Assembly: GCA_963576735.1 (NCBI GenBank)
Contig: OY755178.1
Location: forward strand, 16,678,001-16,742,000
Length of the DNA stretch: 64,000 bases
From: Bedellia somnulentella
Taxonomy: Eukaryota > Arthropoda > Insecta > Lepidoptera > Bedelliidae
Direction: 5' to 3'
The translations under genes were made by a program, and so were the position numbers. This document shows positions 18,959 to 29,986 of this stretch, in pieces. Positions within the stretch are counted from its first letter, which is position 1. Every line of letters starts with the position of its first letter. The notes beneath the pieces were generated by a model that worked only from the letters and a program-made list of their open reading frames with translations, had not been told where the DNA came from and made no database searches.

Positions 18959-20064
18959 CGAGGGGCATGCCAAAAGAAGTTAGATACTCTTTTCTCATTT
19001 AATTGACACTGGCAAGCTATGTATAGAAAAAGGAATGGTGTACCATCTTACAGGCTGTTTTTTATTGACATATTTGAATATAGAACACACTTCTTTTATT
19101 TATTTTCTATTTGAATGAGCATCATTTTTCCGAGAATCTGGCGGGAATTCACTTGCAACAATGGAGCTGAGTCGACGTGATTTTCGCGCTATGATTTATT
19201 ATAACTTTAAAAAAGGTTTGAAGCCTCGAGAATGTTTTGAACTTTTGGCTTCTACTTTTGGTGAGTCTGCTTATTCCCGAGCAACAGTATTCAATTGGTT
19301 TGCTGAATTTAAAAGAGGACTGGGATGTTTCGAAGATGAAGCGAAGACAGGACGGCTGCCAACCGCGGTCACGCAAGAAAAAGTTCGTGCAGTCGAAAAA
19401 CTTATTCGCGAAAACCGATGAATTACATATGTAGAGCTAGAGCGAGAATTAGGCATTGGATCAGCAGCAATGCAAACTATAATCCACGACCACCTTTCTC
19501 TCCGCAAACATTGTTCGAGATGGGTGCCGCACAAACGGACTGATGAAGAAAAATGATTATATAACTATGATCCCGAATTAAAGTGACAGTCGACTGTATG
19601 GTGCTTTGAAGACGAGCCAACTCCAACGAAACGTCGCCGTGCACGAAGCACACAGAAACAAATGGTCGCTTCGTTTTTCTGCAAAACGGGTCATATTGCT
19701 ACTGTTGTGCTAGAGAATGAAAGAACGGTGAACTCCGAATGGTATGTGACAGTTTGTGCTCCAACAGTAATATCAGCTTGGTGTGGTTATTTTACTTGTT
19801 TCCAAAAATCAAAGAAAAACTAAAGGGGAAGAGGTTTGAAAGCAAACAAGATGGGTTAAGTAAGTAAGCAAAGATAATGGTTGCCTATAATTTCGAGATT
19901 TCTGAGGTATCTAAAGAAGAGTGGTCACAGGTATTTTCCAATTGGTTCAGACGTATGGAAAAGTGTATGTGCTCAGGGTGAATACTTTGAAAAGATCGAT
20001 ACTTGTAATAAAGAATAAATTTTATAATTTTTGAGTATCTTAATTTCTTTTGGCATGCCCCTCG
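18959..20064 (+). mobile_element. mariner transposon copy 1 (1106 bp)
   Basis: Ends are 30-bp inverted repeats starting CGAGGGGCATGCCAAAAGAA, flanked by TA on both sides (18957-18958, 20065-20066). The transposase is defective: an N-terminal frame at 19161-19421 (paired-like HTH), then stop codons and internal deletions that remove the DD34D catalytic core (the transition gtgtggttattttacttgtt). Confidence 0.92.
19161..19421 (+). pseudogene. mariner transposase, N-terminal part
   Basis: 86 codons: MELSRRDFRAMIYYNFKKGL followed by RATVFNWFAEFKRG and DEAKTGRLPTAVTQE. This is the helix-turn-helix DNA-binding half of a mariner transposase, ended by TGA. The downstream catalytic region is deleted or frameshifted in this copy; copy 3 at 59872 keeps that half. 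Confidence 0.85.
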
Positions 20065-20902
20065 TACATGTTTGCTTGTAATAATAATTGTTGATAAAAT
20101 AAGTTACTGAAAACTCAAACTTTATTTATTTTATAATAATTGATTTTGTTTTGTATTAATTGAATGCCAAAAAACCAATCTATACTGGTATGAAAAGACT
20201 TTTAATTATTTTCAAACTCAGTTTTCATACCTTATATCTCCAGAAGGGTGGTCGAGGTAAATAAATTTTTTTTCTTAACATCCACGACATGTATTGGCTC
20301 TGGCTCCAGAGTACCCAGTTTTTTTGCACCATCTATGTTTTAGTACAGAGTAAAATGCGTCTTAAAATATTTGTTCCGAAGTCTCTTTCCGTTTGTTTTA
20401 TTCAATATGCATTTTTGGGATTGTAAGTCTTCTTCCCTTTAAAACTTCGTTGTATGCCCACGGTGGTTTAGTTTTATTCCTGGAGAGGATATCATTCAAG
20501 ATCTACTTGTATAAATGTCAAATTTGATTGTATGAGTTTAGTAAAATAGAGGTCAACAAAATTTTCATGAAGATAAAAAAATCGACAGTCACCTCGCTTA
20601 CACGGCAAATTAAGGTTATAGGGCTAATTTGAAGCTGATACTTCTATGTCGCTATGCATTGTCGTTCGAGCTATGGAATTTACCAGTTCCTGAGCGGTTT
20701 TTGAAAGTTTAGACGAAGAAGGGCGTTGAAATAAAGTGTTGCCGTTGATACGTGCGCCATCAAATATTTCTTTACAGATAAACCATCCAAGCCATCAAAA
20801 TATACTTTAAAGATATAGATTATTCACTAAATTTAATCATGAAATAGAGTCGAGGTCCTTCTGAAAAAAAATCGAATGCTGAGTTATGTGATCAAGTAAG
20901 AA

Positions 20903-21230
20903 TAAAAAAGGGTGATTCGTGAAAGGTGCGGTATAGAAGATAATATTATAAATGAGCAGCAGTAGATGATAAGTAGTAAGATGATGGAGGATAATGGAGG
21001 ATGGGGGTGGATGAAAAATAAGTTGGCAAAAGGTGTATACAGAGCCATGTCATTAGAGAACGACCACGAAGGGCTAATTTAGATCAAATAGAAAATATGA
21101 ATAAGAACCGGAGAGAGAATAAAATAGAATGTATGACGAGCTTGATGAATCTAAATGAAGCTCAAGAGGTTTGCCAGGATCGTACACACAATACTGGCGT
21201 GAATATATTTATGTATGTAGTAACTGAACC
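20903..21230 (+). pseudogene. LINE 3' fragment with 3' UTR and TATG end
   Basis: Contains gtgattcgtgaaaggtgcgg (VIRERCG), later MTSLMNLNEAQEVCQDRT and ends ctggcgtgaatatatttatg. The last part is the LINE 3' end with the GCGTGA box and TATG tail also seen in R245 and TS. Confidence 0.6.
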
Positions 21231-21594
21231 AATTTCACAGTCCCTGAAAAAATACATTCGGAAGTTGGGGCTATCTCATGTCTAAGATTATAGCCATGAG
21301 TACTTAATACGTTAGGACGTTAAACTGTAACCACATGATTCCAACTACCAGGTTAACATAGTAATTGAAGAGGCAATCTGCCCAATGAGCGCGGGGCGGC
21401 GGTTGACCTACATACATAAATTAGGTGGCCTCCCAACGACCTGATGCGTTTCGATTATTGATTTTTATACTCTTACAAAGGAAACGGTCATTTTATACGG
21501 AAAAGAAAGAAGGGGACTTGTAAGAAAGCTCTGTTGAGTCGGATAAGAATAGCAGATTTCATTTCTTTGCGAGGTAACTATGGGTTTTGTGGAT

Positions 21595-21712
21595 TTTAAA
21601 GTGATTTTTGGGCGATGCAGTTGGAGACAACCTTTATTTTATAATATTTTCTCCACTGCCAAAAGTTATTACCCCTTCTATTAGTTTATCGGCGTGAGTA
21701 TATGCATGTATT
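21595..21712 (+). repeat. R245 3' half, degraded
   Basis: From tttttgggcgatgcagttgg to ggcgtgagtatatgcatgta with internal loss. Confidence 0.65.
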
Positions 21713-22462
21713 TTTAAAGGCTCTTGTTAGGTGATGTGACTGGAATCCCTCAAACATGTCTTATGCCCAACGTGATTGGTATTGTCAGTAGAGGACGACC
21801 TAATAAGGGGGCACACTTAGATCCGTAGGTATATTGTAGTACAAAGATTTGCAGTAAGTAACAAACGTCATAGCATAAACGTCAAAGGCGGCAGGGTCTC
21901 TCACGGACACGATAACGGCCTACAACGGTTACGGTATCAAACATGAACGAAAATAATGTTTTTTTTTGGATAAACTTATTAATAACTTATAGTACAGCAT
22001 CTAAATGAAATACATATTCCTTGCCGAACATAAAATTCTGAGCCATTCTATTATTCTGTAATAATAATTACCAGCCTATATGCTTTATTTTAGATCTTAA
22101 ACAAAAGTTCACCAAATAGAGTGTTCAAAAAAGCAGGCGCTTGAAGTGTGAAAAATCAAACAACTTGAATGAAAAGACTGTGCAAAATTTTATTTAAATT
22201 CTTTTTACAGTTCAGGATACCATCGTGGAATCAACGTGACACGAAATTTTATAAATTTTGATGTTTGCAAACTAGCAAACTTTATTTATCGAAACAGCTT
22301 TTGGTTTAGCTATGTCAGTAGGTTATCCGTATCGAAATAGAATTTAGCCTAATTCTGAATCTAGGTTATTAGCTACCTTTTGAGGACAAGCGGTCACAAA
22401 TAAAATTTATATCTAGGTGAATGTCGCGGGAAGTCAGTGAATGCGAGATGTGAGAGACATAA

Positions 22463-22674
22463 ATCTACTTAAGGCTATAAATCCCAAAAAGGGGTAGCTA
22501 GAGTTGAAAATTCCTCAATCACTTGAAAGTTGAGTGGGGAACGGATTTTAATGTAGATGGGTCTTCAACCAAATCGACCAACAGTCACTTAAAATCCCCA
22601 ACACCCTAAGTTGCCTCTACGAAACCAGCGGGAAGAAATTGGGTAATGTTATTCTAAGCCCACATTACACAGCT
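22463..22674 (-). repeat. R245 copy, degraded
   Basis: Minus orientation: aaggctataaatcccaaaaa at the left end, tgtagatgggtcttcaacca in the middle, and the head ctaagcccacattacacagc at the right. The tail is mostly lost. Confidence 0.75.
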
Positions 22675-22706
22675 GTGAAGAAGCAGGAAGTCTTTGTCAA
22701 ACACTG

Positions 22707-22845
22707 CAGTGGTAGCATGAGGCTTGTGAGAGCGCCTTTGACACATGGGAAGTGAGAAACTGACAGATTGCTCATACAAAATCTGGCAGTATCTCACTTC
22801 TCACATGACATACTCGTTTTCACACGCCTCATGCTACGGGGGCTG
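22707..22845. mobile_element. FB140 fold-back element copy 2
   Basis: Matches 15294-15435 over its length, with the same outer arms (gtagcatgaggc / gcctcatgctac) and inner arms. A further right-end fragment is at 31790-31828 (tctcacatgcctcgtgtcac). Confidence 0.75.
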
Positions 22846-23420
22846 GATGACTTAGCTGACATTATTATGATGATGCAAAGGAGCAAATATTCTTATGTGT
22901 TACAAAAGTACAGGCTTAGATACAAAATTACGCAAAACAGCCCTAAAACTAATGTAAAGAAATAAAGTCTGAATCTAGGGTCTAAAAATATCGAAACCTA
23001 AAAACTAGTTATGCATAGGTCCATTAATGGTTAAGATAGAACCTTACTCTATACCTACCGTGTCAGTTTTATTTAGGAGTTTGCTGGCGGATCAAATATA
23101 ATCATTGAATATATATAGTAGATTTAAACACAGATCTATTCTCATATTGGATCTGTGCAAAAGAAAATTTCTATCTGAATGTCTTTCTTGTTTCTACATA
23201 AAAATGGGTATTTTTACGTAGTACAATTGTAGATTTACAATATATTTTTATACTTTAGATTAAATAATTATGAATTGAATTAGAAGTGTAGAGTACAGCG
23301 CCATAAATCGAATGATAAACTATTTAAAGAGCTAATATATTTTTCTTATGACGCCTTTCAAACATTCATTTTGACTCAAACACAAGAACGAGCCATTTTG
23401 ATACCAAACACGTGTATATC

Positions 23421-23667
23421 ATACATACATACATATACTCAAGGCTATAAGCCCCTAGAAGGGGTAGCCAGAGCTAAGGAATTACAAATTCCTAAACCAC
23501 TTTTGGAAAGTTAAGTGGGGAAAAGATGGAAAATAAAGGTTGTTGGTGATGAGGCTCCAACCGCATCGCCCAATGTTCCCTTAAAAGCCCCGATACCGTT
23601 AGTCGCCTCTTACGTACACCCACCGGAAGAAACGGGGTAGCGCTATTCTGAGCCGGCACTACACAGC
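23421..23667 (-). repeat. R245 copy with 12-13 bp target-site duplication
   Basis: Complete minus-strand copy. The left flank cacgtgtatatca and right flank cacgtttatatca are alike at 12 of 13 positions. Confidence 0.85.
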
Positions 23668-24450
23668 AAGCACGTTTATATCAATTAGATATTCTTGATG
23701 TTAGTATCTAAGATGTATGTTACATTATATAAATATTTTATGTAATTCAAAGATTTCTAAGCCTATGAAAACCGCTCCGCTAATACAAGTACCTATCGCA
23801 ATACCTTATTCATTAAAATCGGTTCTGTAGTTTAGGTGCGTTGAGATACTCACGCATAGAGTGCCAAAATCATCACCCTTTCTCTTAGCTTTGCAATATT
23901 CGAGTAAAAAAATGTAGAGAGGTGATGTACGAAATTAGTGTAGGTATGGAGGCGTGGTTAAAAATATTAAGTGAAAGTTGTTAACTCACTGCATAGCTCT
24001 ATGTGACCTCCAAAAATCTACGCCTCTAACTTTACGTTTCACATATGAATTAAACTAATGTATGGGTTTGTAATTTAAAGCATGATAACGTCAGAGGAAC
24101 AATCGTTATTAATCATCGTTTCGAATCACAATTTGCTGTTCGAAATAAGACTGAACGAAATATCAAATGGAAATAATGCATGGATACCGAATTATAAAAA
24201 AAAACGTAGAGTCAACGTAAAGTGGAGAGATTGAGCCAGAAGACAGACTTAAAAAATATGATTTTGTTCTGGCAATACTATAAAAATGTGCATGACTAAA
24301 AATGATATTAGGCAGGAGAAGTTTGTTTAAATTTTGAAACGAAGTATAGTCTCTGACTTGATTGAAAATCTAAGGGCCTTAGCATATGTATGTATACGGT
24401 ACATTATTCATTAAAGTCTCGTTTTTAAAATAAGACTATCTTATCTCTTC

Positions 24451-24659
24451 GCTGTGTAGTGTCGGCTTAGAACGGCACTATACCATTACTGCCCGTGGAT
24501 GCTTGGGGTATTGGGGCTTCTTAAGTGATTTATGGGCGATGCGGTTGGAGACCCATCAACAAGAACCTTTATTTTACAATCTTTTTTGCCACTTAACTTC
24601 CAAAAATGTCTGAGTAATTTCGTATTCTAAAGCTCTGGCTACCTCTTTTAAGTATGTAT
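24451..24659 (+). repeat. R245 copy, tail truncated
   Basis: Plus orientation from gctgtgtagtgtcggcttag to ctctggctacctcttttaag; the GTGAGTA box and most of the TATG tail are missing. Confidence 0.8.
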
Positions 24660-25165
24660 CTCTTTGATCGAAGAACATAGAACGATTGTGGGTACTAGGA
24701 GCCCATAAGTTGTTTTCGGTCGATTGTAACAATAGTGAGGTAGGACTTATGGAAGCACCGCTCAGATGTTTTAAGTGTAATGTTTATCCGACCAAAAACA
24801 TTCTGTAAAAAACTAGCCAAGTCTCGATAGAGCTGCTTGTTTATCTCGATAAAATAATGAAATCTCTAAAATAAGTGGAGCTAAGTGTAAGGTTCCTTAC
24901 TGCGATTTATTTATTATTATAGTTAATTTTACGTAACTTGTCCGTTGACTTGTAGTTAGTAGATTGTGATTAAAGTTTAAGGGAAACATAGAAATATTCA
25001 CCAGAGTTCTTACAACTAAAAATAAAGATAGATTAGAATCACGAAAAATTATTAAGTGGACTCTACATAATCGGCAAAGAAGTTTAGAAGATTTGAATAA
25101 ATCTGCAAATAACTTAGTAAATAAACTTGTACATACTAAACGTGTCAAGAATGTTCATTTCAGTT

Positions 25166-25405
25166 CACATATACTCACGGCTATAAATCCCTTAATGGGG
25201 TAGCCAGAGCTTTGGAATGAGAAATTCCTCAGCCACTTTTGGAAGTTGATTGGGGAAGAGATGGTAATAATAAATGTTTTTGGTGACGGATCTCCAACCA
25301 CATCGCCCAAAAATCACTTAAAAAGCCCCTATACCCTTAGTCGCCTCTTACGATCACCCACGGGTAGAAATGGGGTAGTGTTATTCTAAGCCGACACTAC
25401 ACGGC
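25166..25405 (-). repeat. R245 copy of a head-to-head pair
   Basis: A full minus-strand copy (catatactcacggctataaa ... gacactacacggc). A plus-strand partial copy begins four bases later. Confidence 0.85.
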
Positions 25406-25408
25406 AAC

Positions 25409-25578
25409 TCTGTGGGGCTTTTTTAAGTGCTCTTTAGGCGATGCGGTTGGAAACCCATCACCAACGACACTTTATTTCTACCATCTTCTCCCTTATCAAC
25501 TTCCAAATGTGACTGAGGAGTTTCTAGCTCCGAAACTCTGGCTACCCCTTTTTGAGATTTATGGTCGTTTATATATGT
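25409..25578 (+). repeat. R245 partial copy of the head-to-head pair
   Basis: From tgtggggcttttttaagtgc through ggcgatgcggttggaaaccc to ttatggtcgtttatatatg. The pair forms an imperfect inverted repeat. Confidence 0.8.
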
Positions 25579-25791
25579 TATAACTATGAAACTATAATTG
25601 GTTCCATAAAATTCTCTTCATACTTTGTACTCCAAAGTACTGTTCTACGAGCGCGCGTGTGACCTATTTATATCTGAACGATTGGTAGCTGCTTACTGTG
25701 ACCCGTGCGGCTTAACCGTGTCATTGCTGAAGGAAATTTGTGTTACTATGTTATGAAAGCCTCGGGGATTAGGTGTTTTTTTTAACTTTAT

Positions 25792-26019
25792 ACATACTGC
25801 ATATACTCACTGCTATAAATCCCAAAACGTAGCCGTAGCTTCAGAATTAGCAATAACTCAGCTAAGTGTCGAAATTTCTGTGGTTAAAGATTGTTAAATA
25901 AGGTTCTCCAGCCGCATCGCCCAAGGATAACGTAAAAAACCCTTGTTCCCTAAGTTGCCTTTTACGATACCCGTGGGATATAATGGAGTAGTGCTATTCT
26001 CATCCGACTCTAGAGAGCT
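25792..26019 (-). repeat. R245 copy, strongly degraded
   Basis: Keeps gcatatactcactgctataa, ccgcatcgcccaa and tgctattctcatccgactct. Confidence 0.65.
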
Positions 26020-26107
26020 TGGTTTTTTTTAAAATAAATGGTACAAATTTTACAGGGTTTTAGCAAGTAGGCTAGGCGTATGTCAACTATGTAGGTTTTT
26101 AATTCTT

Positions 26108-26240
26108 TCACACATACAAATATCTACGCCTTTGTGCCCATCGGGGTAGGCATATAATATCGATCGCCATTTTGTACGATCCTGACAAATGTGTCGATAC
26201 TCGTCGCCTTCATCAATGTTTTCATACATTCTCTTTTGAT
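26108..26240 (-). repeat. LINE 3'-end fragment
   Basis: On the minus strand: ggatcgtacaaaatggcgat, then ctaccccgatgggcacaaag and ggcgtagatatttg. Same LINE 3' end as 9131-9250. Confidence 0.55.
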
Positions 26241-26421
26241 CTTCAGATTTTTTTCTTGTCTATCCTCGCATCGTTCTCATGTGTATCATATACCGATTTA
26301 ATTTTATGTAGGAGGGTCTTTTAATCCCATTATGAGAAGAGGTACAGTGGTGTAAAGTGGGGTCGAAGCTCTTTGTTAAAGTTTAGAAGCGCAAAAGTAG
26401 GGGTGACGTCATGCAACTACG

Positions 26422-26660
26422 TCCATGGCCTAGTGGATAGGTAACTAGTTTCTGGTTCTTGAGGTCACGGATTTGAACACTTCTTAAGGCAATCTTTATA
26501 CGATGAATATCAATTTTACTATACAACCTTTGTTTTACAATCTTTTCCCCACTCGACCTCTAAAACTGGATAAGGGATTTCTTGTTCTGAAGCTCTGGCT
26601 ACTCCTTCTAAGGTTCATATCCGTATGTATATGTAATGTATGCGTGTATGTATGTGTGAA
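26422..26660 (+). repeat. tRNA-like head plus R245 3' half
   Basis: 26424-26485 has an A-box-like catggcctagtggataggta and a B-box-like cacggatttgaacac. 26515-26657 is an R245 3' half (caacctttgttttacaatct ... gtatgtatatgtaatgtatg). Whether they form one element is unclear. Confidence 0.45.
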
Positions 26661-27559
26661 AATATATCGATGTTAGTATCCCATACCAGAAGCAATTAAT
26701 TTGGGGCCAACTTGGTCTATGTGATATGTTCGGTTACATTCAATATTTAATTATAATGTGTGTGTTAAATATTCAAAACTCTAAGTATGACGATTCTTCA
26801 TTTCATGACCTTTCCAGCATGTTAGGCATGTGTTAGAGTATGTCTTTTTTTATACCGAGGTAGAGAAGTATCTCAATTTTCAGTAACATACTCGCTCTCA
26901 CGCCATTCATCTTTCGGAGATAATCTTAAAAATTTACGACTTCAGTCTACCTTTTTAGGATCATAGTCGTTATCACAAGTGATTAGGTAGTTTTTATCAT
27001 CCACTACATTTTGATACCCTTATTGTTACTAGAATTATGTATTTGAAAAATGTATTTAATTAGTAAATTATAGCCTAAGTAAATGGGGTGTGTGTGTGGA
27101 CATTATTGGAGCGTAGCGTGTAGTAAACATTGTAAAGTAACCCATACACTGATCTTACAGGGGTTGTCAGTTCCATGTTACAATTTGATGTAGTATTATT
27201 TCACACAAAAGTTTGCTACTATAACGTATAATACGTATAACGTAAGATTGAATAACCTTCATATTGTCTCCTAATTTATAAAGACATAAATGTATAACGT
27301 AATATTATTTCAATCTATTCGTTCTAATCGTCGGAACAAAGAACACTACCATCTACACACCTATAGATATCTATGATGCATCACAAGCGATGTTGCCAAG
27401 TTTACAATGAGTATTTATGGTGAGCAAATTGCATGAAAACTCAAGTTTTCAATACCTACCCTTCGAATACTTAGATTTTAGTTTCAGTTGGGTATTTAAA
27501 TGATAAGACTTTTTCTCTTAAATGAACGTGATAACATTTCAGAAACGTACGTGTTAAAC

Positions 27560-28030
27560 AATCGGATGTAATGAGATAACACAAAAGTTATCGCCTAACC
27601 TCCAACGATAAAACGTAGCCATGAAAAATTCTAAGGAAAATGGCGGAATTTTCCCGCGTTTCAGTTAGGATGTCTGCGATTTGGCAACGTCGCGCCGACC
27701 CGTGCCCTAATTTGCTGTAGAGTATACAACTACGACATATAGCCGCGTGGCCCGATAAAACGATGCGGAGGCTGGGATCGTAGTGCGCAGGCGCGACGCT
27801 TCGTTCGCCCCCGTTTTCAGAAGTACATGAAATTGGGAAACAGCGGCCATTGTTATAGGCGGGGAGGCGAGCGATTTTACCGCTTGGAAATAGAGCGAGG
27901 TCACCGAGTATTATCTGTGGCGGCACACATTTTTAATGCGTCTTTTGATCATAGTGATCTCACGCGTTTTTTTAATGGGATTAGAAATGAAAAATATAGG
28001 AGTAAAATAAATAAGGGTTATTAATGAAGT
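27560..28030. promoter_or_regulatory. CpG-rich island, possible promoter
   Basis: A sharp rise in GC and CpG between AT-rich flanks, with ttttcccgcgtttcagt at 27649-27665, which contains an E2F-type TTTCCCGC site and recurs at 29894-29910. Open frames on both strands (27588-27926, 27827-28024) have no familiar domain and look like by-products of GC content. It may be an upstream promoter or first exon of the gene at 29.9 kb; no splice link is shown. Confidence 0.35.
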
Positions 28031-29280
28031 ATAAAAGGCTGTAATGAGTAATTTATTTATTTATTGTATGTAAAAAGACCGATACAAGTATAATCATATT
28101 TGCTAAAACAATTGTCTTGCTAGGAAAAACTTCTAAAAATATCATATATCAGAAAATATGCTTTCGTATTTAAAAGTTTAGGGACAAAATAAATGATATA
28201 TTTTTGTTGTAGTATATTAAATACCCAGTAGTTTTTCTTGAGTTTATTTTTAGCATTTTAGATTCTAAAAATAAAGAAAAAATGAAAACATTTATCGGCT
28301 AAAGTTTATTTCTTGTTTATTTGTATGAACATGCATCACAATTTTTACTTATGGTATTTTCACAATAGATAGATTGCGAAACTTCTGGATAGTAGCATCA
28401 AGTTACAATTTATGGAAAGGAGTGAAATAAACAATTAAAACCCAAATACGAGGTTAAGAGTGATCCTATAGATTATTAGGTTCTAAAATTAATAAAAATT
28501 CTTGGCAGGAAGCTAATTCTTGGCTAAGAGTTAATTATATTATATAGTAACCCGGTTAATGATAAGACAATTACTTATTTAGTGTAAATTGTAATTATGC
28601 GGTTCCAGATAATACTTAATCAATTAATCTTTGCTTAAACATAAATACGGACAGATCTCTAAAAGGGGTAGCTAGAGCTTCAAATTGGAATATTTTGGAA
28701 GTTAAGTCTGGAAAATTTTGTAACTATATCACCCGATAATCACCTAAATCCGCCCTATAAACATTAAACGTGTCAATACTTAACACACATAACTCTTGAA
28801 TAGAAGAACTTATAATTGGCTAACCATTAAAATAATCTCGTTCAAACGACATTAATAAGGTTAAATGTTAGATACAGTAAACAATTCTCTTATTTGCATA
28901 TCGCAATATGAAATGTCTAGAAAGTAGTATTTAACATAGAAATAAAATTGATGGTCTTATTACTAAATTACTTCTATTATTCCATGCAATAAGATTTATG
29001 TTTAAATATAAAACACGTTTTTTATTAGAAAATGTAAGAAAAGGTAGGTGATAAGATAACAGATCTTTTGAATCGATTTCATTCTATCAATTCTAATATA
29101 CATTCTTGCGGTTAGTTCTAAGTAAATAAAGAAGTATGTCTCAACATCTAGTTCCATTCAACTTACTATCGCACACACAAGGCGAGATATGAAAGTGGAA
29201 CGTGCCCACCGAATTCATCAGACGTGATAATCATTGTTTGTAATGTCAAAACACTAGCAATCTCTAGTCTATCAATAAAA
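28030..29280. other. AT-rich intergenic stretch
   Basis: No coding frame, no clear RNA gene. The only repeat trace is an R245 remnant on the minus strand at 28640-28760 (ctctaaaaggggtagctaga). Confidence 0.5.
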
Positions 29281-29615
29281 TAATGGTAATAATAAGAGGC
29301 GAGTCGCGGCGCTTATGAAATCGCGGCTCCGATTTTCATTACACGCGTTTCATGACATCACCCGCGCGGCTCCGACCGCCATTGCCAACCTTGCGGGCGC
29401 GTTAGAAGCACGTGTGCCTGGAACTAGCGGAGCCAAATTCATATTCTCATAGTGTTTTCTTTATTTTTTAATCGCTTTAAATTCTCAGTTCAACGTTGTC
29501 TATTCGATTCTCGTGTTCCGTCCTCGTAATTTTTGTGAAATTCAAAGCGTTATCGCGGTTCAAATTCAAATATATTTTTTTTCGATATTAAATGACGCAT
29601 CAAATTATCAGTTAG
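29280..29615 (+). promoter_or_regulatory. probable promoter and 5' non-coding exon
   Basis: GC-rich at 29290-29420, then a pyrimidine-rich, gene-like leader ending in a strong donor at 29616 (cagttag/gtatgt). Initiator-like tcagttc sits near 29486. The next exon with a start codon begins about 29910. No TATA box is evident. Confidence 0.4.
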
Positions 29616-29909
29616 GTATGTATTTAATACTTAAATCATTTCAATTCTTTTGTGTTTGATATTACTCTTTGAAATATATATTTCATAGGGTGTGTCGCTG
29701 TAAAAAGTTTTTTTTTTCTAATAAAGCTAGTGTCGAGGTCTTTGTCTACTATGACCCAAGGTTGACCTAGATAAATAAAAAAATGAGGTCACGAAAATTT
29801 GGGTCAAGTCTTTGTGCTATAGAGATGCGCATTGGATTAACAAATAGATGAAGTAGGGTTTCGATTTTCCGCGTTCACAATGCAGTGTAGTTAGTTTCCC
29901 GCGTTTCAG

Positions 29910-29986
29910 TACAGGCTGTAGGAAATAGTTTATCAACTTATTCAAAATGGCGCACGGAAGACTACCTTTTGGCGGTTTCATGGATG
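29910..29986 (+). CDS. start exon of an unrecognised gene
   Basis: Acceptor-like cgcgtttcag at 29900-29909, a 37-nt leader, then ATG at 29947 in a good context (caaaATGG). It codes for MAHGRLPFGGFMD plus one base and ends in a clean donor gtaaga at 29987. I do not recognise the peptide. The low-complexity-free start, CpG-rich surroundings and long downstream intron suggest the first coding exon of a large gene. Possible continuations are at 33894-33931 and 34824-34831. The gene must end or pass over RpS24 (minus strand, 44.9-45.5 kb). No further exon was found in the window. Confidence 0.45.

Noticed and set aside
27588..28024. Open frames on both strands in the CpG-rich patch
   Set aside because: No recognisable domain and overlapping frames on opposite strands; high GC removes stops by chance.
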